Position numbers and translations under genes: made by a program. A DNA stretch of 12,695 bases from Pseudomonadota bacterium (GTDB taxonomy: Bacteria; Myxococcota; Myxococcia; Myxococcales; Anaeromyxobacteraceae): contig JAEYZK010000287.1 of the NCBI GenBank assembly GCA_023428085.1, positions 1-12,695 of the forward strand, read 5' to 3'. Shown here piece by piece: positions 7,080 through 12,469 of this stretch (its first letter is position 1; each line of letters opens with the position of its first letter). The notes beneath the pieces are model-generated. The model was not told the origin of the DNA, did not search any database, and worked only from the letters and a program-made list of their open reading frames with translations.

Positions 7080-7087
7080 CGCGCGCC
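7069..7087. terminator. 8-bp hairpin with the kinase stop codon in its loop
   Basis: GGCGCGCG (7069-7076) and CGCGCGCC (7080-7087) pair perfectly around the TAG stop codon of the histidine kinase. It fills the 9-nt gap between two convergent genes, the usual place for a bidirectional terminator. No T tract follows on either strand, so if it acts it is not a classical intrinsic terminator; chance in GC-rich DNA is possible. Confidence 0.35.
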
Positions 7088-7088
7088 G

Positions 7089-7661
7089 TCACCCCCGGTT
7101 CCGGGTGGAGGACTCCCGCGCCGCGTCCCCGTCCAGCTCCTCCCCGCGGGCCCGCAGGTGGCGCCAGGCGATCGCGCCCAGCGCCTCCACCGTGGGCAGC
7201 GGCCACGCCGCCCCGTTCGCCGGCCGGACCTCCCGGCAGAAGCGGACGAAGGCCGCGAGCTGCTCCGGGCTCGGCGAGACGACGCTGCGGGCGTCCTTCA
7301 TGCGCGCCATCGCCTGGAGCGGCGCCATCCCGCGCGCGACGAGCACGCAGAGCGACAGCAGGGCGCTCCGGCCGATCCCGTACTGACAGTGGACGAAGAC
7401 GCGCTGCCCCCGGTTCATCCCCTCCACCGCGAACCGGACGCCGTGCCGGAGGTGCCGGGCGGAGATGGCGCAGCAATCCTCGGTCGGGAGGTGCAGGAGC
7501 CGGATCCCGTGCACCTCGAGCAGGGCCTCGTCGTCCCGCGCCTCGAGGCGGACGTCCACCACCCGCGCGATCCCGTGCTCCCGGGCGAGGAGCGCCGCGG
7601 CCTCCATCGGGAAGCTCGCGCCCACGGCCAGCTCCGGGGTGACGAAGTGGAGATCGATCAC
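7089..7661 (-). CDS. Dual-specificity protein phosphatase (cysteine phosphatase fold)
   Basis: A 190-residue protein with the cysteine-phosphatase signature HCQYGIGRS (91-99): nucleophile Cys92 and phosphate-binding Arg98. Asp62 in HLPTEDCC is the probable general acid, at the expected distance before the P-loop. The N-terminal part (VTPELAVGASFP) resembles the start of small dual-specificity phosphatases. It should remove phosphate from Ser/Thr/Tyr residues, or possibly from another phospho-compound. No signal peptide is seen. The GTG at 7661 is the only upstream candidate and has no Shine-Dalgarno site; an internal ATG at residue 19 would cut off the first strand and is less likely. Last gene of the mrp-led operon, 43 nt after the preceding gene, and convergent with the histidine kinase. 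Confidence 0.82.
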   Translation of the reverse strand: MIDLHFVTPELAVGASFPMEAAALLAREHGIARVVDVRLEARDDEALLEVHGIRLLHLPTEDCCAISARHLRHGVRFAVEGMNRGQRVFVHCQYGIGRSALLSLCVLVARGMAPLQAMARMKDARSVVSPSPEQLAAFVRFCREVRPANGAAWPLPTVEALGAIAWRHLRARGEELDGDAARESSTRNRG

Positions 7662-7704
7662 GGAGGGGATGATGCGCCCCGCGCGCGCGCCGCGCCACCC
7701 GGGC

Positions 7705-8037
7705 TCACGGCGCCACCGAGAGGACGATGGTCTGGGACTCGGAGACGGTGATGTCCCGGTCGGTCTGGATCCTGGCGCCGGGTCGCTCCACGCCGACCCG
7801 GACGTGATACGCGCCCTCCGTGAGCTGCACCGGGTGGCGGACCTGGCGGGAGGGGGACGGGAACTGCGCCCGGCGCACGGTCGCCGCGCCCTTCTCGATG
7901 CGCACGTCGAGGCCGGTCGCGTCCCGGATCTCGCCGAGGTCGTACACGAAGACGACGTCGTGGGGCGTCGCGCGGAAGAGGTACGAGGCGAGGGCCGCGA
8001 TCCCGACGACGACGAGGATCCGGGCCGCGCGCTTCAC
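7705..8037 (-). CDS. Small membrane-anchored protein of unknown function
   Basis: I do not recognise a family. The 110 residues consist of a short basic start (VKRAAR), one hydrophobic segment (about 7-21) that could be an uncleaved signal anchor, and an exported or periplasmic part rich in alternating strand-like segments (QLTEGAYHVRVGVERPG, ITVSESQTIVLSV). The later part recalls PEGA-like or Ig-like beta-sandwich modules, but this is a visual impression only. The start GTG at 8037 overlaps the stop of the preceding gene as GTGA, a strong sign of translational coupling and the reason for choosing it over upstream starts. It sits between the phasin-like gene and the phosphatase in one operon. 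Confidence 0.72.
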   Translation of the reverse strand: MKRAARILVVVGIAALASYLFRATPHDVVFVYDLGEIRDATGLDVRIEKGAATVRRAQFPSPSRQVRHPVQLTEGAYHVRVGVERPGARIQTDRDITVSESQTIVLSVAP

Positions 8038-8474
8038 TTCTTCCTCGCGCGGCGGCCCGGGCTCTTGCGCGGCCGGACCGTGGCGCGCACCTCGGGGCGG
8101 GGGCTGCCGTCGTCGGCGCGGCGGAGCCGGATGTCGGCGTGCACCTCGACGGACATGCCCTCGAGCACGCGCCCCAGCTCCCGGCGCACGACCTCCGACT
8201 CGAGGAAGTGCCGGATCTCGTCGGAGAGGACGCGGAGCACCTCCTCCTTCGCGGACTGCGCCTGCTGGCCGATGAACCCGATGACCTCCTTCGGCAGCTT
8301 CCACTCGCGCGCGAGGCGCCGGGCGCCCTCCTCCGTCATGAAGAGCGCACCCACGCCCGCGAGGATGGCCTTCTTCACGCCGTCCGGGATGAGGCCGCGC
8401 CCGCCGGCCGGCTCCGCCCCGAGCATCTCGGCGCTCGCCTCTTCGATCTCGTCCGGTGTGGGCTTGTCTTCCAT
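8034..8474 (-). CDS. Phasin-like small helical protein
   Basis: A 146-residue protein of uncertain function. It has an acidic N-terminus, a short amphipathic or hydrophobic stretch GVKKAILAGVGALFMTEEGA (32-51), a predicted long helix (about 60-106), then a strand-like segment and a strongly basic tail (RPRKSPGRRARKK). The KKAILAGVGAL...TEE pattern followed by a long helix resembles polyhydroxyalkanoate granule-associated (phasin-family) proteins; this is a weak resemblance, and no PHA synthase gene is in the window. ATG 8474 has GGAGAGG 6 nt upstream, and that ribosome-binding site lies in an 18-bp tandem duplication. It follows mrp after 47 nt and overlaps the next gene by 4 nt. The basic tail could contact nucleic acid or phospholipid. 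Confidence 0.75.
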   Translation of the reverse strand: MEDKPTPDEIEEASAEMLGAEPAGGRGLIPDGVKKAILAGVGALFMTEEGARRLAREWKLPKEVIGFIGQQAQSAKEEVLRVLSDEIRHFLESEVVRRELGRVLEGMSVEVHADIRLRRADDGSPRPEVRATVRPRKSPGRRARKK

Positions 8475-8509
8475 GGGACGCCTCTCCGGCGTGGGACGCC
8501 TCTCCGGCG
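8474..8509. repeat. Perfect 18-bp tandem duplication carrying the ribosome-binding site
   Basis: TGGGACGCCTCTCCGGCG occurs twice in direct succession (8474-8491 and 8492-8509). On the coding (minus) strand each copy carries GGAGAGG 6 nt before a potential start triplet: ATG for the inner copy (the real start of the phasin-like gene) and ACG for the outer copy. The unit is a multiple of three, so the frame is kept across it. Confidence 0.9.
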
Positions 8510-8521
8510 CAGGCCGGATCG

Positions 8522-9601
8522 TCAGGCGCGCGGCTGCGCCCCGATGACCGGGAGCCGCGGCGCCTTCAGGACCTGCGTGCTCACCGCGCCGGCCACGTTC
8601 CGGGCCATGGCCAGGAACGACTGGGCCTGCGGGCTCTCCGGGTTCCCCGCGACGATGGGCACCCCGCGATCGCCGCCCTCGCGGATCGCGAGGTCGATCG
8701 GGATCTCGCCGAGGAAGCGGATGCCCATCTTCTCCGCCGCGGCGCGGGCCCCGCCCTTGTCGAAGATGGCGGTCTCGGTCTGGCAGTGGGGGCACACGAA
8801 GGAGGACATGTTCTCGACCAGCCCGAGCACCGGGATCGACACCTTGTCGAACATGAGCTTCGCCCGGATCACGTCGGCGAGGGCGACGTCCTGGGGGGTG
8901 GAGACGAGCACCACCCCGGCGGCGCGGGTGTTCTGGGCGAGGGTGAGCGGGACGTCGCCGGTCCCGGGCGGGAGATCGAGGACGAGGTAGTCGAGCTCGC
9001 CCCAGCTCACGTCGCGCAGGAGCTGGAGGAGCGCGCCCGTGACCATCGGCCCGCGCCAGACCAGCGCCTGGTCCGGCTCGACCAGGAAGCCGATGGACAT
9101 GACCTTGAGGCCGTGCGCGGTGAACGGGTCGAGCTTCTGGCCGTCGGTCGAGGTCGGCTTCGAGGTCACGCCGGTGAGGATGGGGATCGACGGTCCGTAG
9201 ACGTCGGCGTCCAGGATCCCGACCTTCGCGCCGAGCTTCGAGAGCCCGACCGCCAGGTTGATGGCGACGGTGCTCTTGCCCACCCCGCCCTTCCCTGCGC
9301 CGACGAGGATGATGTTCTTCACGCCCGGGGTGAGCCCCCCCTCGGCCGCCCCGGGCGCCGCGCGCACCTGCGCGCCCCAGGAGATCTCCACGCGCTTGAA
9401 GCCGACCCCGCGGAGCGCGGCCTCGACGTCCCGGCCGATGGTGTCCTTGAGCGGACAGGCCGGGGTGGTCAGCTCGACGCGTACGCGGACGGCGTCGCCC
9501 TCGACCCGGAGGTCCTTCACCATCCCGAGCGACACGAGGTCGCGGTGGAGCTCGGGGTCCATCACCTTCCGCAGGGCTTCGAGGGCGGCGCGATCGTCCA
9601 T
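8522..9601 (-). CDS. mrp: Mrp/ApbC-type Fe-S cluster carrier ATPase
   Basis: A 359-residue P-loop NTPase of the Mrp/NBP35 family, which carries and transfers 4Fe-4S clusters to target proteins in the cytoplasm. The N-terminal MIP18-type domain (about 1-80) has LTTPACPLKD with Cys49. The deviant Walker A is GKGGVGKST (103-111), switch-like DADVYGPS is at 131-138, DLPPGTGD at 209-216, and the cluster-binding CxxC is Cys270-Pro-His-Cys273. All motifs are intact and the length is normal. ATG 9601 has no Shine-Dalgarno site, but a strong promoter ends 9 nt before it, suggesting a leaderless mRNA. First gene of a likely four-gene operon ending in a protein phosphatase. Confidence 0.94.
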   Translation of the reverse strand: MDDRAALEALRKVMDPELHRDLVSLGMVKDLRVEGDAVRVRVELTTPACPLKDTIGRDVEAALRGVGFKRVEISWGAQVRAAPGAAEGGLTPGVKNIILVGAGKGGVGKSTVAINLAVGLSKLGAKVGILDADVYGPSIPILTGVTSKPTSTDGQKLDPFTAHGLKVMSIGFLVEPDQALVWRGPMVTGALLQLLRDVSWGELDYLVLDLPPGTGDVPLTLAQNTRAAGVVLVSTPQDVALADVIRAKLMFDKVSIPVLGLVENMSSFVCPHCQTETAIFDKGGARAAAEKMGIRFLGEIPIDLAIREGGDRGVPIVAGNPESPQAQSFLAMARNVAGAVSTQVLKAPRLPVIGAQPRA

Positions 9602-9610
9602 GGCCGCGCT

Positions 9611-9639
9611 CTTATAGCGGGCGGACGGGGGGTTCTCAA
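9611..9639 (-). promoter_or_regulatory. Strong sigma-70-type promoter of mrp, near-leaderless
   Basis: TTGAGA (9639-9634, 5 of 6) and TATAAG (9616-9611, 5 of 6) with the ideal 17-nt spacing make the best promoter in the window. The -10 ends 9 nt before ATG 9601, so the predicted start (near 9604) leaves a leader of only about 3 nt, consistent with no Shine-Dalgarno site there. Confidence 0.7.
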
Positions 9640-9661
9640 CGGCGATGGCGCGCCGCGCCGC

Positions 9662-10078
9662 TCACTCCAGCCGGTCCACGCGCCACCCCGCCGCCTCGGC
9701 GACGAGGACCGCGCGACCGCCGGCCACGGGCAGCGCGGCGCGCCCGTCGGCGACCTGCAGCGGCGCGCGCGCGGCCAGCGCCGACCGCACGTGCGCCACC
9801 GCCTCGCGCGCGAGGGGACCAGCGCCGCCGTAGTCGGCGGCGAGCCGCGACGGCGTGTACGACGCGCGCCAGCGCGCGGAGAGCATGCCGTGGGCGTGGC
9901 TCCAGCGCCCGGCCTCGAGGGCGTCCAGGAACTGGCCGAGCACCGACGCGGGGTCCTGCGTGGAGGGCGGGCGCACGGACCCGCCGGCTCCGGGCGTCGC
10001 GCCGTCCGTCCCGCACGCCAGCGCCGCCGCCAGCGCGGCGCAGAGGATCGTTCGCCGCACGGGCGGGGGGGAGCTCAT
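9662..10078 (-). CDS. Small predicted lipoprotein, possible NTF2-like/DUF4878 fold
   Basis: A 138-residue exported protein. The N-terminus is a signal peptide: two Arg (8-9), a hydrophobic stretch (about 11-21), then ALAC with Cys22, a lipobox-like site (Ala rather than Leu at -3, so not ideal). After a Gly/Pro/Ser-rich linker comes a compact domain beginning ASVLGQFLDALEAGRWSHAHGMLSARWR; this pattern of a first helix with an aromatic/His segment followed by strands resembles the NTF2-like/DUF4878 class, but I am not certain. The function is unknown; a likely location is the periplasm, attached to a membrane. ATG 10078 is preferred because the signal peptide begins there; the frame stays open to 10291, but that extension is unlikely because it runs into corA and would bury the signal sequence. 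It ends 60 nt before mrp, which has its own promoter. Confidence 0.75.
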   Translation of the reverse strand: MSSPPPVRRTILCAALAAALACGTDGATPGAGGSVRPPSTQDPASVLGQFLDALEAGRWSHAHGMLSARWRASYTPSRLAADYGGAGPLAREAVAHVRSALAARAPLQVADGRAALPVAGGRAVLVAEAAGWRVDRLE

Positions 10079-10087
10079 GCCCTGTCG

Positions 10088-10093
10088 ATTACA
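10088..10093 (-). promoter_or_regulatory. -10-like element before the lipoprotein gene
   Basis: TGTAAT (10093-10088, 5 of 6) lies 9 nt before ATG 10078, the same distance as the mrp -10. No good -35 is found 16-18 nt upstream, so this is a weak call. The rest of the 118-bp gap to corA shows no clear plus-strand promoter and no Mg2+ riboswitch-sized leader. Confidence 0.35.
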
Positions 10094-10196
10094 CCATGCC
10101 GGCGGAGCGCGCACGCGGTAGGCTGGACGGGACGGCCGGCTCTCCCCTCCGACGCGGGCGCGGGCTCGTTCACGGGGACGCTCCGGAGGGGACGCG

Positions 10197-11141
10197 ATGC
10201 GGGTGCTGCGGCTGGAGAAGAACCAGGTCCAGAGCGGGGGGCAGGAGCTCGCCGGCCCGGGATCGCACGTCTGGATCGACCTCGCCCCCACCCCCGAGAA
10301 CCTGGCGTACCTGGCCGACCGCTTCCAGTTCCACCCGCTCGCCCTCGAGGACTGCGCCCACGAGGATCAGCGGGTCAAGTTCGAGCAGTACGAGGGCCAC
10401 CTCTTCATGGTGGTCCACCGGATGATGCCCGCGCCGGACGACTCGGAGATCTGGCCCAAGGAGCTCCACGTCTTCCTCACCGCCGACGCGCTCGTGACGG
10501 TCCACTCGACGCCCATCGCCGAGGTGGACCGCGTGTTCGAGCGGTGCGCGCGCGAGGCGAACCTGCTGGTCCGCGGCATGGACTTCGCGCTGTACCTCGT
10601 GTTCGACGCCCTGGCCGACGTCCACTTCGCGCTCGTGGACGCGCTCTCGACCGAGGTGGAGGAGCTCGCGGACGAGGTGCTCGCCCGCGACGACCCCTCG
10701 ATGCACGAGGACCTGCTCGACCGGATCATCCTCGCGCGCCGCCGGCAATCGGTGCTGCGCAAGAGGCTCGCGCCGCAGCGCGAGGTCTTCGCCACGCTCG
10801 CGCGCCCCGGCCTCGTCGGCGTGAAGCGCGCCAACGCCGTCTACTTCCGCGACGTCGTGGACCACGCCGTCCGGCTCACCGAGGAGGTGGACACCGAGCG
10901 CGATCTCCTCGCGTCGGCGCAGGACGCCCACCTCTCCCACGTCAACAACCGGCAGTCGGCCGTCATGGCGCGGCTGACGCTCGTCTCGACGATCTTCCTG
11001 CCCCTCAACTTCGTCGCCGGCTTCTTCGGGATGAACCTCGAGATCCTCCCGGCGCCCGTCGCGATCCCGCTCGTGCTCGGGCTGATGGCCGCGCTCCCCG
11101 TGATCCTGTACCTGTTCTTCCGGGAGAAGCGCTGGCTGTAG
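10197..11141 (+). CDS. corA: CorA-family Mg2+ channel/transporter
   Basis: A 314-residue inner-membrane divalent-cation channel of the CorA metal-ion-transporter family, expected to form a pentamer. A large cytoplasmic N-terminal domain (about 1-240, with a long helix of acidic residues around 150-200) precedes two C-terminal membrane segments (about 258-277 and 288-308). The signature GMN (278-280, in NFVAGFFGMN) closes the first segment, and the basic C-terminus ends EKRWL, common in the family. ATG 10197 has a strong ribosome-binding site (GGAGGGG, 5 nt spacing). All family features are intact. Mg2+ is the default substrate; Co2+, Ni2+ or Zn2+ (ZntB-like export) cannot be excluded from sequence. 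It is divergent from the lipoprotein gene and convergent with rtcA (6-nt gap, no obvious terminator). Confidence 0.93.
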   Translation: MRVLRLEKNQVQSGGQELAGPGSHVWIDLAPTPENLAYLADRFQFHPLALEDCAHEDQRVKFEQYEGHLFMVVHRMMPAPDDSEIWPKELHVFLTADALVTVHSTPIAEVDRVFERCAREANLLVRGMDFALYLVFDALADVHFALVDALSTEVEELADEVLARDDPSMHEDLLDRIILARRRQSVLRKRLAPQREVFATLARPGLVGVKRANAVYFRDVVDHAVRLTEEVDTERDLLASAQDAHLSHVNNRQSAVMARLTLVSTIFLPLNFVAGFFGMNLEILPAPVAIPLVLGLMAALPVILYLFFREKRWL

Positions 11142-11147
11142 CGCGCG

Positions 11148-12269
11148 TCACCGCTCGATCGGCACGACCTCGGCGGTGGCGTCCCGCCGGAGGACGCGCA
11201 CCTCGCCCTCCTCGCCCTCCCGCCCGTCGATCGTGACGTCGAGGTCGAGGAACCTCCGGATCACCTCGGCGTTCGTGAGCAGGTGCGGCGTCACCTCGCT
11301 CACCGTGTAGCGCACCGCCGGCACGACGCCCGGCGGGCTCGGCGGGTGTCCGGCGACGGCGAGGGCCGCCGGCACGAGCAGCTGATCCCCGAGGTGACGA
11401 TCCACCGCAGCTCCGCCCGAGAGGTACGCCCGGAACCCGTCCACGGCGAGGTCCGCCGTCTCCTCGGGGGATCGTTCACGCCCGGTGACGGCCCCGTGGC
11501 CGGCGCGCGTGCGCTCGAAGCTCGAGACGATGAGCACGTGGCCGCCCCTGGACCCGCGGGCGGGCACCGGCACGCGCTCCGCCTCGGCCGCGATCCCCTG
11601 ATCCCGGAGCCGCTTCACGGCGCGCGCGGCCTGCCGCTCGGCGACGTCGTAGCCCAGGCCCCCCACCATCGAGACGACCTCGACCTCGAGGAGCGTGCCG
11701 CGGTGGCGGAGATCGAGCGGCGGGAGCGGCGACGCGGGCTCGATGCGCGCCGTGAACTCTCCGCCCCCCTCCGGGTAGAAGCCGGCGGCCTGCAGCGCGA
11801 CGGAGACGCGGAATCCGAGCCGCGCCACGGCCGGGGCCCAGATCAGCGCGAGGTAGTGGAAGCTCGGCGCGTGGTCCTGGTGGGTCCCGCCCCGGAGGGT
11901 GACGGCCGAGACGCCGCCGGCGAGCGCCAGCGGCCAGCAGATGGTCTGGAGCAGGAGCGGCGTGGAGCCGGCCGTGCCGATGTCGAAGGCCCACTCGCCT
12001 GCCCGCGGGGGTGCGCGCGGGGTGAACTCGAGGCGCGTCGAGCCCACCTCGTCGCCGGCGAGCCGCCCGTTCACGATCCGGGCGACGGCGCGCGCCGCCT
12101 CCCGGTGCTGCGGCCGGAGGCCGGCCTTGAGGCGGTTGGCCCGGATGCGGTCGATGACGAAGGGCCGGCCGGTGACGGCCGCGATCGAGAGGGCAGTCCG
12201 GAGGATCTGACCTCCGCCTTCGCCGTAACTTCCGTCGAGCTCGAGCGGTGGCTGCGAGGGCACTGGCAC
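11148..12269 (-). CDS. rtcA: RNA 3'-terminal phosphate cyclase
   Basis: A 373-residue ATP-dependent enzyme converting RNA 3'-phosphate ends to 2',3'-cyclic phosphates through an adenylated histidine; part of RNA end repair. Family motifs: LDGSYGEGGGQILRTAL (11-27), RANRLKAGLRPQH (43-55), GGTHQDHAPSFHYL (127-140), FYPEGGGEF (164-172) and RHLGDQLLVPAALA with candidate nucleophile His292. The partner ligase gene rtcB and the rtcR regulator are not in the window. The start may be GTG 12269 or GTG 12263; neither has a Shine-Dalgarno site, and a -10-like element ends 6 nt before GTG 12269, favouring a leaderless start there. It is convergent with corA; on its upstream side is a HEAT-repeat gene on the same strand, 200 bp away. 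Confidence 0.94.
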   Translation of the reverse strand: MPVPSQPPLELDGSYGEGGGQILRTALSIAAVTGRPFVIDRIRANRLKAGLRPQHREAARAVARIVNGRLAGDEVGSTRLEFTPRAPPRAGEWAFDIGTAGSTPLLLQTICWPLALAGGVSAVTLRGGTHQDHAPSFHYLALIWAPAVARLGFRVSVALQAAGFYPEGGGEFTARIEPASPLPPLDLRHRGTLLEVEVVSMVGGLGYDVAERQAARAVKRLRDQGIAAEAERVPVPARGSRGGHVLIVSSFERTRAGHGAVTGRERSPEETADLAVDGFRAYLSGGAAVDRHLGDQLLVPAALAVAGHPPSPPGVVPAVRYTVSEVTPHLLTNAEVIRRFLDLDVTIDGREGEEGEVRVLRRDATAEVVPIER

Positions 12270-12275
12270 CGGGCC

Positions 12276-12304
12276 AATGTAAACGGCGGACGGTCATTCG
12301 GAAA
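12276..12304 (-). promoter_or_regulatory. Predicted rtcA promoter, leaderless placement
   Basis: TACATT (12281-12276, 4 of 6) is preceded at 17 nt by TTTCCG (12304-12299, 3 of 6). The -10 ends 6 nt before GTG 12269, so transcription would begin at or next to the start codon. The segment 12274-12309 is clearly less GC-rich than its surroundings. RtcA is under sigma-54/RtcR control in E. coli; I see no GG-N10-GC sigma-54 element placed to drive this gene. Confidence 0.4.
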
Positions 12305-12354
12305 CTTTGCGGGCGCCGGGGGACCCGCCGAGAAGGCGCCACGACGGGACCTGG

Positions 12355-12383
12355 CGGGGCGCCCGGCCGGGGTGGGCGCCCCG
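12355..12383. terminator. 10-bp GC-only inverted repeat between HEAT-repeat gene and rtcA
   Basis: CGGGGCGCCC (12355-12364) and GGGCGCCCCG (12374-12383) pair perfectly with a 9-nt loop. It lies 87 bp after the HEAT-repeat gene's stop and 51 bp before the rtcA -35, so it could end the upstream transcript. There is no T tract, so intrinsic termination is unproven. The rest of 12270-12469 shows nothing else beyond the rtcA promoter. Confidence 0.4.
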
Positions 12384-12469
12384 GCGGCGCCGTCACCCTC
12401 CCCGGCGATCGCCCGGACGGAGGCTCGACGCCGAGCGGACGGCTGCTCCGGGGCGCCGCGGTCCGGCGG

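Noticed and set aside
7105..8547. Plus-strand open frames opposite the phosphatase and small-protein genes
   Set aside because: They have no recognisable domain, and the minus strand has motif-supported genes with coupled starts and stops over the same DNA.
9662..10291. A longer (209-residue) version of the lipoprotein gene
   Set aside because: The extension would overlap the corA start region in antisense and place the signal peptide in the interior; ATG 10078 starts exactly at a proper signal sequence.
8456..11236. A 926-codon plus-strand frame spanning antisense of mrp and out of frame with corA
   Set aside because: Translation has no motifs and is dominated by Arg, Gly, Ala and Asp; the opposite or alternative frames contain intact, well-known proteins.
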